DNA of 64,000 nt, taken from assembly GCA_903861005.1 (NCBI GenBank), contig CAIOSP010000086.1, forward strand, positions 1-64,000, written 5' to 3'. The notes below the pieces were generated by a model. It saw nothing but the letters and a program-made list of their open reading frames with translations, had not been told where the DNA came from and made no database searches. Shown here in pieces: positions 25,805 through 33,623 of the stretch. How positions within the stretch are numbered: the first letter of the stretch is position 1; every line of letters begins with the position of its first letter. The translations under genes and the position numbers were made by a program. The stretch is from an uncultured Pseudomonadota bacterium (GTDB taxonomy: Bacteria > Myxococcota_A > UBA796 > GCA-2862545).

Positions 25805-26985
25805 CGAGACTCCAAAGCGCGGGCGAGCACGGGCGCCACCGTCTGTACCCAGATCTGGCGGCCCGCGTCATCGAGGTGACAGTGATCGAGGAAGAGCGCC
25901 TCGCCGGCGACCCCATGCGGAGAGGCTGCCGAGACCGCCGCCTGCACGTCCGCCAGGTAGACCTCCTGCGTGCGCCCGAGCGCTCGCAGAATGTCGTTCT
26001 CGACGTGGGTCGACTGGAAGTGGCATCCACGAGACAGCGCGTCGTCGGCGAAGGCGGCCGCCTCAGCGAGCCTGCCGGACGCGCGCAGCGCCTCGAACGC
26101 CGACACGGTCTCGGGCGGCGTCTTGCACCACGACGGCGCGAGCAGGTTGCTGGGCACGGTCGCGATCACCACCGCCCAACCCTGGCCGCGCGCCTCGTCG
26201 ACGACCGCCTGGAGGTTGGCTTGGTAGCGACGCGCGACCTCATCCGGCGGCGAGGTCTGCCGTCCGGCCTCTCCGAGCACCTCGAGCGCGGCGGCGCCGT
26301 GACCCGCGCTCCCCACGCCGTCGGTCGACGCGCCGCTCGAACCGGTCGCGTCCACCGGCGCGCCTCGCACCCACGCCAGCCTGGCCGCGTCGACCACGAG
26401 CTGCACGCCGCGCGCCGCGGCCGACGCTCGCTCCAGGCGCGCGGTCCAACTGTCGGGGCTCCCCCACCGCACCAGGTGCTGCGTGTACTCGTTGTGCGCG
26501 CTGTAGACGACCAGCGCGTCGACGTCCTTGTCGAGCATGAACTCGACGACGTGCCGCACGCCCGCGCTCCCCTGCCCGTTCCCGCCGCCGTTCACGACCT
26601 CGATCCGATCGAGGGGGACCTGGAGGCTCGCCGCGAGCTGCTGCCGGAGCGCGGGGATGTTCTCCTGGAGCTGAAAGACCGATGACCCCCCGACCAGCAG
26701 CACGCGCAGGACGCCCGGAGCCTTGTGCGTGAGGAAGCGCTGCGGCCGCAGGATGTCCCAGCCGCCCTCCGCATCGGTGAGTCCAGGCTGCGTCACCAGC
26801 GCGGTAGGGTCGGCCGGGTCCGGTACGAACGGGTCGACCTCCGCGAACTGCCCGATCGGCGGCGGGGGCGGCGGCACCACCCCGCGCGCACCCAGCTCCG
26901 CCGCGCCGAGGAGCAGCAGCGTCGTCACCAGCGAGAACACGGCTCGCTGGCCCAGCGACACACGCACGGCACCGTCGGTGGTCAT
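25801..26985 (-). CDS. SGNH-hydrolase-like membrane-anchored protein
   Basis: 394 residues with one N-terminal membrane segment (AVFSLVTTLLLLGAAELGA). The SGNH blocks are recognisable: VLLVGGSSVFQ (block I, with GGSS in place of GDSL), VVNGGGNGQGS, YSAHNEYTQ (block III Asn) and FLDHCHLDDAG (block V Asp/His). A region of low complexity (GASTDGVGSAGHG) lies in the middle. It sits 46 bases after the truncated acyl-CoA dehydrogenase and overlaps the SRPBCC gene. It may be a deacylase or esterase acting outside the inner membrane; no substrate can be given. Confidence 0.75.
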   Translation of the reverse strand: MTTDGAVRVSLGQRAVFSLVTTLLLLGAAELGARGVVPPPPPPIGQFAEVDPFVPDPADPTALVTQPGLTDAEGGWDILRPQRFLTHKAPGVLRVLLVGGSSVFQLQENIPALRQQLAASLQVPLDRIEVVNGGGNGQGSAGVRHVVEFMLDKDVDALVVYSAHNEYTQHLVRWGSPDSWTARLERASAAARGVQLVVDAARLAWVRGAPVDATGSSGASTDGVGSAGHGAAALEVLGEAGRQTSPPDEVARRYQANLQAVVDEARGQGWAVVIATVPSNLLAPSWCKTPPETVSAFEALRASGRLAEAAAFADDALSRGCHFQSTHVENDILRALGRTQEVYLADVQAAVSAASPHGVAGEALFLDHCHLDDAGRQIWVQTVAPVLARALESR

Positions 26986-27031
26986 CGCGTCGACCCTCCA
27001 CTCGGCGGCGCGGGGATCGACCCGCGCCGAC

Positions 27032-28006
27032 TCAGCCGAAGGCCGCGACCATCGCCCGCTTGGTGAAGAACCCGATGTCGCACTCGTCGGTCATGCCGAT
27101 GCCACCGTGCATCTGCACCGCCTCCTTGGCCACGGCCAGGTAGGTCTCCGAGCACTTGATCCGCGCGAGGTCCACCCACGCGGTCGTCGGCTCGCGCGCG
27201 GCCTGCATCACGGCAGACCGGCACAGCTCGATCTGGATGAACAGGTCGACCGCGCGGTGCTGGAGCGCCTGGAAGCTGCCGATCGGAACGCCAAACTGGC
27301 GGCGCTCGTGCAGGTAGGCCTTGGTACGATCGAACGCGCCGCACATGCCGCCCAGCCACTCCGCCGCGTTGGCGACGTCCATCGCCTCGACGCCACGACG
27401 CAGCAGGTCCAGCCCGCCGTCGAGGCGCACGCCCGCCGCGCCGTCGAACACCACGTCCGCCGCGTCCCGGTGGTCGATGCGCGACAGCGGGATCACGTTC
27501 GCGTCCGACGCCTTCACGCGAAACAGGCCGATCTCGTCGCCGACCCGCGCGCTGACCACGAAGGCCTCCGCGGTGGTGCCGTCGAGCACACCCAGCTTGC
27601 GACCGGTGATGCGGCCGCCATCCGCCACGGTCGCCACTCGCGCCGGATCACGGTCCCGCGCGTGCTCCCGCCAGGCGATGCCCAGCACACGCCCGGTCTG
27701 CGCACCAAACGACGGGTCGAGCACGGACGCGCCCACCGCCGACACCATGGGCGCGGCGACGAGGCGGTAGCCCATCGCCTCGATCACGATCGCCGCCTCA
27801 GCCAGGCCCATGCCGAGCCCGCCTGCGTCCTCTGCGAACGGGATCGACGGCCAGCCGAGCTCCACTAGACGCGACCAGAGGTCCGCGTCGTAAACCTTGC
27901 CCGCGTCGCGCATCGAGCGGAACCGCGACGGCGGCGCCTCGGCGTCGAGGAACTCGCGCGCGCTGTCCGCGAGCATGATTTGATCTTCGGTAAGAAGCAG
28001 CGCCAT
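27032..28006 (-). CDS. acyl-CoA dehydrogenase subunit (short, probably half of a heteromer)
   Basis: 324 residues. Fold markers: MALLLTEDQIMLADSAREFL at the start, REQFG-equivalent RRQFGVPIGSFQALQHR, and MHGGIGMTDECDIGFFTKRA near the end. It stops just after that helix, so it lacks roughly the last 20-40 residues of usual members. Its ATG directly follows the stop of the partner acyl-CoA dehydrogenase gene (28007-29209). Steroid-degrading actinobacteria use such pairs as alpha2beta2 enzymes (ChsE1-E2, ChsE4-E5). Likely job: dehydrogenation of a shortened side-chain or ring-derived CoA ester. Confidence 0.85.
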   Translation of the reverse strand: MALLLTEDQIMLADSAREFLDAEAPPSRFRSMRDAGKVYDADLWSRLVELGWPSIPFAEDAGGLGMGLAEAAIVIEAMGYRLVAAPMVSAVGASVLDPSFGAQTGRVLGIAWREHARDRDPARVATVADGGRITGRKLGVLDGTTAEAFVVSARVGDEIGLFRVKASDANVIPLSRIDHRDAADVVFDGAAGVRLDGGLDLLRRGVEAMDVANAAEWLGGMCGAFDRTKAYLHERRQFGVPIGSFQALQHRAVDLFIQIELCRSAVMQAAREPTTAWVDLARIKCSETYLAVAKEAVQMHGGIGMTDECDIGFFTKRAMVAAFG

Positions 28007-29209
28007 CTAGGCTCCCTTCGGCAGGCCGAGCACGTGCCGCGCGAGGATGTCGCGCTGGATCTCGCTCGAACCGCCCTCAATGGAATTGCCGCGGCTGCGC
28101 AGCCAATGACGAGACACCGCGACGTCGCGCGGCGAGTAAGGACCGGCCTTCCAGCCCAGGCCGTCGAGCCCAGCGATGCGCTCGGCGATGTCCCAGCGCC
28201 ACTGGTTCAGCTCGGTACCCGCGACCTTGAAGATCGAGGACTCAGGCCCCGGCGTCGAGCCGACGCGCAGCTTGTCGTTGTGGCGGCGAATGGTCAGCCG
28301 CAGGCAGGTCTCGTCGCGCTCGAAGCGCACGATCTCGTCCTCGATCAGCGGGTCGAGGATGCGACCGCTCGAATCGACGCCGATCGTCTCTTCGGCGTGC
28401 TTGCGCAGCCCGTAGCTCATCAGCTCGTCGGGGCGCGCGCCGCCCGCGGCGATGCTCTCGCCGACCATCTCGCGCTCATGACCGAGCAGCGCCTTGGCGA
28501 TCTTCCAGCCCTCGCCCACCTTGCCGACCACATGGTCGAGCGGGACCCGCACGTCGGTGAAAAAGACCTCGCAGAACGGCGACGCGCCGCTGATCAGCTC
28601 GATCGTGCGCGCCTGGATGCCGGGCGTCCGCATGTCGATCAGCATGAACGTGATGCCCTGCTGCTTGGGCCCGTCTTCGGACGTGCGCGTGAGGCAGAAG
28701 ATCCAGTCCGCGCGCTCGGCGTGGCTGGTCCAAACCTTCTGGCCGTTCACGACCCACGAGTCGCCATCGAGCACCGCGCGCGTACGCAGCGACGCCAGGT
28801 CCGAACCTGCGCCCGGCTCGCTGTAGCCCTGGCACCAGCGCACCTCGCCGCGCACGATGCCCGGGATGTGCTCGGCCTTCTGCTCGGGCGTGCCAAAGGT
28901 CAGCAGGACCGGGCCCAGCATGGTCAGGCCCAGGCCCACAAGCGGCAGCGGCATGCCGAGCGCGACCAGCTCCTCGCGCCAGATGCGGTGATGCTCAGAC
29001 GACATGGCCGCGCCGCCGTACTCGCGGGGCCACGTCGGCGCGGTCCAACCGCGCGCGAGGCACACGTCGAACCAGGCACGCTCGTCTTCCGTGCGGAACT
29101 CAGACTTGCCACCCCAGTAGCCCTGGAACGGCGTCGACACCGTGTGGTGCAGGCTCTTGGGGGCGTTCTCTGCGAGCCAGGCTCGCAGCTCGGCGCGAAA
29201 CGGTTCCAT
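28007..29209 (-). CDS. acyl-CoA dehydrogenase, partner subunit
   Basis: 400 residues from ATG 29209, with GAGG 5 bases upstream. Typical motifs: FGTPEQKAEHIPGI, WCQGYSEPGAGSDLASL (flavin/substrate contact), VVNGQKVWTS, and the C-terminal SIEGGSSEIQRDILARHVLGLP. This is a full-length subunit with the FAD-binding features, pairing with the shorter 27032 product. It starts in the stop region of the serine hydrolase gene and belongs to the kstR-led minus-strand run. By eye it is near the FadE30/FadE34-type enzymes, but the exact steroid CoA substrate cannot be told. Confidence 0.88.
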   Translation of the reverse strand: MEPFRAELRAWLAENAPKSLHHTVSTPFQGYWGGKSEFRTEDERAWFDVCLARGWTAPTWPREYGGAAMSSEHHRIWREELVALGMPLPLVGLGLTMLGPVLLTFGTPEQKAEHIPGIVRGEVRWCQGYSEPGAGSDLASLRTRAVLDGDSWVVNGQKVWTSHAERADWIFCLTRTSEDGPKQQGITFMLIDMRTPGIQARTIELISGASPFCEVFFTDVRVPLDHVVGKVGEGWKIAKALLGHEREMVGESIAAGGARPDELMSYGLRKHAEETIGVDSSGRILDPLIEDEIVRFERDETCLRLTIRRHNDKLRVGSTPGPESSIFKVAGTELNQWRWDIAERIAGLDGLGWKAGPYSPRDVAVSRHWLRSRGNSIEGGSSEIQRDILARHVLGLPKGA

Positions 29210-30468
29210 CAGGACCTCGACGCGGTGCGGGGGACGAGGTTCGCGATGCGTTGCATCACGCGGTACCACTGAACCATACCCGGCGCGAACATGGGCTTTC
29301 CCGTCGTGAGATAGGCGACCGACAGCTCCCGGGAGGGGTCTGCGTAGGCCACCAGGTTGGAAAGACCAAGGTGTCCAAACACACCCTTGGTGCCGAGCCC
29401 GAACAGGCTGAAGTAGTCACCGCCCATCATCACACCCAGGCCGTAGCGCATGGGCAGGCGGTAGGTGCCGTCGATGCGGACCGGCGTGACGTCGGTGACC
29501 ATGCGACGCACGGTCTCGGGCTTGAGGACGCGCACGCCGTCGAGCTCGCCCTCCATGCGCAGCATCTCCATGAACCGGCCGACCTCGTCCGGCGTGGCGA
29601 CGATGTTGGCGGACGGCAGCACCGCGGTGTGGAAGCCGTCCCGGTTGGTCAGCTCCACGGCCTTGTCGAAGTCCAAGCCGATGTTCGTCGTGAAGATCGA
29701 CGACATGAAGCGCGGGGTCTTCAGGCCCGTGGTCGCGTGCCGAGCGACCCGCGCGGCGCGCTCAGGGTCCGTGCCGTAGGTGAGGTTCTGGATGCCGAGC
29801 GGGTCGAGCAAGCGCGCGCGCAGCACCTCAGGCAGCGGCCGCTTCATCACCAGCTCGACGATCGCCTGGAGCACCTGCCACCCGGCGATGGAGTGGTATG
29901 CGGTGCGCTCGCCCGGCTTGGACAGCGGCTTGAGATCGAAGATCGGGCCCAAGTCGACCGTACCCGCCTGGAAGGTCGCCTCGATGTCGGCGATCGGCGG
30001 CAGGTTGGGGATGCCGGCGGTGTGCTGCAGCAGGTGGCGGATGCGGATGCCGTCCTTGCCGTGACGACCAAACTCCGGGAGGTAGTCCACCACCCGGTCG
30101 TTGAGCGAGATCGCCCCGTCTTCCACCAGCGCCATGACCAAAGTCGCGGTGACGATCTTGCTCGCGGAGAACAGGCTGAACAGGCTGTCGGGCGTGACCA
30201 CGTCGGTCGCCACGCCGCCCACCGGGTTGGAGAGGTGACCGATGGTGCGGTTCAGCACCAGCTTGCCGCGGTGGCGGATGTTGAGCGCGATCGCCGGGTG
30301 AAGGCCCGTCCGGTAGAGCTTGCGGACGTGGAGCCAGATGGCCTCGGCCGGAAAGTCCGACGGCTCCTCTGGCCCCACGCGCTCCACCTGGTGGGTCGGG
30401 TGGCGACTCACCAAGCGCTGGAATCCGAGACGCTTGCGTCCGATGTGATGCGGCTTCATCGCGTGCAC
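29209..30468 (-). CDS. beta-lactamase-fold serine hydrolase (esterase-type)
   Basis: 419 residues from GTG 30468, with GAGG a few bases upstream; ATG 30459 is a second choice. The class C beta-lactamase/EstB fold is shown by SASK (catalytic Ser and Lys) in LFSASKIVTATLVM, the YHS box in TAYHSIAGWQVL and GHLGLSNLVAYADP near the end. No signal peptide, so it is cytoplasmic. Relatives are esterases or lipases (Lip proteins in mycobacteria) rather than antibiotic-resistance enzymes. Position between ALDH and acyl-CoA dehydrogenase genes of the kstR-led run suggests it hydrolyses a steroid-derived ester or lactone. Confidence 0.85.
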   Translation of the reverse strand: MHAMKPHHIGRKRLGFQRLVSRHPTHQVERVGPEEPSDFPAEAIWLHVRKLYRTGLHPAIALNIRHRGKLVLNRTIGHLSNPVGGVATDVVTPDSLFSLFSASKIVTATLVMALVEDGAISLNDRVVDYLPEFGRHGKDGIRIRHLLQHTAGIPNLPPIADIEATFQAGTVDLGPIFDLKPLSKPGERTAYHSIAGWQVLQAIVELVMKRPLPEVLRARLLDPLGIQNLTYGTDPERAARVARHATTGLKTPRFMSSIFTTNIGLDFDKAVELTNRDGFHTAVLPSANIVATPDEVGRFMEMLRMEGELDGVRVLKPETVRRMVTDVTPVRIDGTYRLPMRYGLGVMMGGDYFSLFGLGTKGVFGHLGLSNLVAYADPSRELSVAYLTTGKPMFAPGMVQWYRVMQRIANLVPRTASRS

Positions 30469-30486
30469 CTGTCCTCGCCTCGATCG

Positions 30487-31992
30487 CTACTTGATGAACA
30501 GACGCAGCGGGGTGCCCCAGATGACGTCCAGCGCCTTGCGCAGCTTCTGCGTCTTCTCGGGCGTGTACGGGTACCAGACCGCCTCTTCCTTGGAGCCGAA
30601 GCGGTCGGTGATGATCGGCAGCGCGTGGCACCAGTTTTGCAGCGCGTCCGCGCCGTTCACGCGGCCCACGCCGCTGGCCTTACGACCCCCGAACGGCATC
30701 TCCAGCGCGCCGTAGGTCATCGAGGACTCGTTCACCATCACCGCGCCGGCGATCAGCCTGCGCGCGATCCGGTCGCCCTTGGCCTTGTCCTTGGTCCACA
30801 CCGACGCGCCCAGTCCGAACTGGGAGTCGTTCGCCATGCGGATGCCCTCCTCCAAGTCCTTGACCACCATGATCGGGATGACCGGACCGAACGTCTCCTC
30901 GGTCATGACGTCCATGTCGTGGGTGACGTCCACCAGCACCGTGGCCTGGAAGGCGTTGCCCTCGCGCTGGCCGCCGGCCAACACCTTGGCGCCCTTGGCG
31001 ACGGCGTCCTGCACGTGCGCCTCGACGATCGCGACCTGCGCCGACGAGATGAACGGCCCGATGTCGCGGCCGATCTGCAGCTCCTTCACCTTGGAGACCA
31101 CCTTGGCGATGAACTCCTCCGCCACCGGCGCCTCGACGTACACGCGCTCGGTCGACGAGCAGAACTGCCCGGCGTTCATCATCGCGCCGAACACGCCGCC
31201 GCCTGCCGCGCGCTCCAAGTCCGCGTCCGCGCAGACGACCATCGCGTCCTTGCCGCCCAGCTCCAGCGTGCACGGGATCAGGTTGCGACCGCACGCCTCG
31301 CCGACCTTGCGGCCGGTGCGCACGCTGCCCGTGAAGGCGATCTTGTCGAGGCCCGCGTCGAGCAGCGCGCCGCCGGTCTCACCATCACCGAGCAGCACCT
31401 GGAGCACGCCGTCCGGCAGCCCCGCCTCAGCGAACAGCTCGGCGACGAGCTGGCCGGAGAACGGCGTCACCTCAGAGGGCTTGATCAGCACCGTGTTGCC
31501 GGCGAGAAGCGCCTGGACCGACGGGTTGAGCGACAGGATGAACGGACCGTTCCACGGCGAGATCACGCCCACCACGCCGAGCGGACGGTACGCGATGCGC
31601 GCCTTCTTCATGCGGAGCAGGTGCATGCCGGGGGTCTTGTCGGCGAGCACGCGCTCCGCGTTGCGGGCGTAGAAGTTCATGGAGTCGAGCGCGGCGAACA
31701 GCTCGATCATGAGCGTGTCGAGCCCGGCGCGGCCGGTCTCCGCGTACATGCGGTCGGAGTAGGCATCCGCGTTCTTGCGCAGGATCTCCACCGCGCGGAG
31801 CACGACCGCCACACGCTCACGCACCGGCGTGGCATCCCACGCGGGCTGCGCGGCGCGCGCCTTGGCGACAGCGGCCTTCACGTCCGCCGCGGTGCTCACC
31901 GCGAACGTGCCCACCTCGTGGCCGTCCACGGGGCTGAGCACGCGGAAGCGACGACGCCCTTCGACCGACTCGATCGGCTCCAGGTATCCCAT
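30487..31992 (-). CDS. aldehyde dehydrogenase
   Basis: 501 residues. The NAD-dependent ALDH motifs are intact: VVGVISPWNGPF, LIKPSEVTPFSG, IAFTGSVRTG, catalytic Glu in LELGGKDAMV, catalytic Cys in NAGQFCSSTERVYV and EETFGPVIPI. The C-terminus has an extra tail of about 40 residues (PYTPEKTQKLRKAL) as in ALDHs with membrane-near or long-chain substrates. It starts 2 bases after the Rieske stop codon. Within this operon it may oxidise the C26 aldehyde made from the sterol side chain, or an aldehyde released by a retro-aldol step; this is inferred from position. Confidence 0.9.
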   Translation of the reverse strand: MGYLEPIESVEGRRRFRVLSPVDGHEVGTFAVSTAADVKAAVAKARAAQPAWDATPVRERVAVVLRAVEILRKNADAYSDRMYAETGRAGLDTLMIELFAALDSMNFYARNAERVLADKTPGMHLLRMKKARIAYRPLGVVGVISPWNGPFILSLNPSVQALLAGNTVLIKPSEVTPFSGQLVAELFAEAGLPDGVLQVLLGDGETGGALLDAGLDKIAFTGSVRTGRKVGEACGRNLIPCTLELGGKDAMVVCADADLERAAGGGVFGAMMNAGQFCSSTERVYVEAPVAEEFIAKVVSKVKELQIGRDIGPFISSAQVAIVEAHVQDAVAKGAKVLAGGQREGNAFQATVLVDVTHDMDVMTEETFGPVIPIMVVKDLEEGIRMANDSQFGLGASVWTKDKAKGDRIARRLIAGAVMVNESSMTYGALEMPFGGRKASGVGRVNGADALQNWCHALPIITDRFGSKEEAVWYPYTPEKTQKLRKALDVIWGTPLRLFIK

Positions 31993-31994
31993 GG

Positions 31995-32966
31995 CTACTT
32001 CGCAGCCGCGGCGGTCGCGGCCGCGATGGCCTCGTCCGACGGGTAGAACTGCTTGGACCAGACGCGGAAGATGCCGATGGGGCCATCTCCGTCACACAGC
32101 AGGGGCGGATCGACGTACACCTTGTTCTCCCAGATGGGGATGTCCTGCTCAAGCTGGCGCCGGATCTCGGCCATGAAGGCCTTGCCCACACCGCCCGTGA
32201 TGCCCTTGCCGATGTCGCGCACGGTGAACGCGAACGACAGCTGCACGGTCTCCTCGTCAATCGGCAGCGCCGACGCCATGAGGAAGGTCTCCACCAAACC
32301 GACGAAGCGGGTGGTGCTGAAGCCAAAGCCCCACGCGTTCACTTCCAGGTGGCCGTCCACGCGGCCTGCCGGCGTGGTCATCGCGGTGGTGGACTTGGAC
32401 ACGAGCAGGTGCCCCTGACGCTCGGACGCGGTCTTGGGCATCTCGGCCGCGCCGTGCACGTAGTGGAAGTGCGCCGTGTCGACCTGGTTCTCGGCCATCT
32501 CCTGGTTGCAGGACTTGACGGTCCAAGTGCTCATGCGCGGCTCGGTCCAAGCCTCGCTGCCGACCTCAGGCAGGTCGGGGATCTCCCAGTCCGGCGCGCG
32601 TCCCGCCAGGTCGTGCCACACGAAGATGTGGCCGTTCTTCTCCTGCACGAGCCAGCTCTTCACCGTGGCGCGCTTGGGGATCTTGTCGCCGTACGGGATG
32701 TTCGTGCATTGGCCCGACCCGTCGAAGCTCCAGGCGTGGAACGGGCAGACCACGGCGTTGCCCTCCACCTTTCCGCCGTGTCCGAGGTGGGCGCCAAGGT
32801 GCGGGCAGTGCGCGTCGAGCACGTTCGCAGCGCCGTCTTCCGTACGGAAGAGCACCAGGTCCTTGGCGAACGCGCGGAGCGCCACAACCTGACCGACCGC
32901 GAGGTCCTTGGAGTACGCCACGGCAAACCAGCCAGTCGGGATCGGAAAAGGAAAGCGCCTGCTCAT
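31995..32966 (-). CDS. second Rieske oxygenase (KshA/DAF36-like)
   Basis: 323 residues. Rieske ligands C54-x-H56 (HCPHLGAHLGHGG) and C74-x2-H77 (VCPFHAWSFDG); the mononuclear iron site is ENQVDTAHFHYVHG. The start IPTGWFAVAYSKDLAVGQV and GQCTNIPYGDKIPKRA resemble both KshA and the cholesterol 7-desaturase DAF36/Neverland. It overlaps kstR by ATGA, so repressor and oxygenase are translated together. It differs clearly from the Rieske protein at 17041, so the two are likely to act on different steroids or positions. The substrate is open. Confidence 0.83.
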   Translation of the reverse strand: MSRRFPFPIPTGWFAVAYSKDLAVGQVVALRAFAKDLVLFRTEDGAANVLDAHCPHLGAHLGHGGKVEGNAVVCPFHAWSFDGSGQCTNIPYGDKIPKRATVKSWLVQEKNGHIFVWHDLAGRAPDWEIPDLPEVGSEAWTEPRMSTWTVKSCNQEMAENQVDTAHFHYVHGAAEMPKTASERQGHLLVSKSTTAMTTPAGRVDGHLEVNAWGFGFSTTRFVGLVETFLMASALPIDEETVQLSFAFTVRDIGKGITGGVGKAFMAEIRRQLEQDIPIWENKVYVDPPLLCDGDGPIGIFRVWSKQFYPSDEAIAAATAAAAK

Positions 32967-33553
32967 GAAATCTCCGTCGAACGCAACAACGTTCGCAACG
33001 CGGCAAAGAGGTGATCAAGCACAGCATCGGTGTCCTGGAGACCTCCAGTCCATCCAACCATTTCGGCAAACCAGAGATTCTGGAGCATGCGGCTGAGCTG
33101 CAGCTCCGACTCAGTCGGGAACGCGTCGGACGGGTTGCCCCGCATGACGGTGATCAGGATCTCGTTCATCGTGTCCTGGTAGTTCAGGACCCGACCCGCG
33201 AGCTCCGGGACGCCCGACGCCACCGTACGCAGCAGCGCGGCCGCCAGCTTGGGGCGGTCGCCGAGCGCCTGGGTGGCGATCGTGAAGAACGTGCCCAGAC
33301 GCTCTTCAGCCGTCCCGCCCTCAAGCGGAGCGATCTTCACCGCCTCGTAGAACTGCTGGACCATCCGCTCGAGCGCCGCGGCGAGGATGTCCTCCTTGGA
33401 CTCGAAGCGTCGGTACAGGGTTCCGAGGGCCACGTCGGCCCGCTCGGCGACGTCCCGGATACGGACGGCGTCGTACCCGTCGGCTTCGGCAAGCTCCATC
33501 GCCACATCCAGGATGCGGTCGGTGCGGGCGTCGATGTCTGAGTTGGTGCTCAT
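32963..33553 (-). CDS. kstR: KstR-like TetR-family repressor
   Basis: 196 residues from ATG 33553. The DNA-binding domain RILDVAMELAEADGYDAV-(IRDV)-AERADVALGTLYRRF (quoted in parts, residues about 13-50) is very close to mycobacterial KstR, where DVAVGTLYRYF is the recognition helix region. The ligand domain is helical and shares the late pattern of KstR (SRMLQNLWFAEMVGW). KstR represses sterol catabolic genes and is released by steroid CoA esters. A TnnAACnnGTTnnA palindrome lies 12 bases before its ATG, so it should control itself, the Rieske-ALDH run behind it and the divergent echA19 operon. A longer ATG at 33580 would place the operator inside the gene and was rejected. Confidence 0.88.
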   Translation of the reverse strand: MSTNSDIDARTDRILDVAMELAEADGYDAVRIRDVAERADVALGTLYRRFESKEDILAAALERMVQQFYEAVKIAPLEGGTAEERLGTFFTIATQALGDRPKLAAALLRTVASGVPELAGRVLNYQDTMNEILITVMRGNPSDAFPTESELQLSRMLQNLWFAEMVGWTGGLQDTDAVLDHLFAALRTLLRSTEIS

Positions 33554-33565
33554 GGGGTTCCCAAG

Positions 33566-33579
33566 TAGAACATGTTTCA
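33566..33579. promoter_or_regulatory. KstR-type operator between kstR and echA19
   Basis: TAGAACATGTTTCA fits TnnAACnnGTTnnA, with one arm altered from the perfect palindrome. It is 12 bases before kstR and 44 before echA19. A TAGACG at 33591-33596 may be the echA19 -10 box, placing the operator over its -35 region. The weaker symmetry could set a higher basal level for the repressor's own gene. Confidence 0.82.
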
Positions 33580-33623
33580 CTTTGCCGTGCTAGACGCTCG
33601 ACGAACGAACCGGAGGCATACCC

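Noticed and set aside
29209-30468. Beta-lactamase as an antibiotic-resistance gene
   Set aside because: It has SxxK and YxS but no signal peptide, and sits among catabolic genes; esterase-type relatives are far more likely.
29251-32046. 931-codon plus-strand open frame
   Set aside because: Runs antisense across a serine hydrolase and an aldehyde dehydrogenase with intact catalytic motifs; the translation is His/Arg/Val repeats without fold features.
32980-33000. AACAACGTT near the start of the second Rieske gene as an operator
   Set aside because: The spacing between AAC and GTT is three bases, not two, and it lies inside the kstR coding region.
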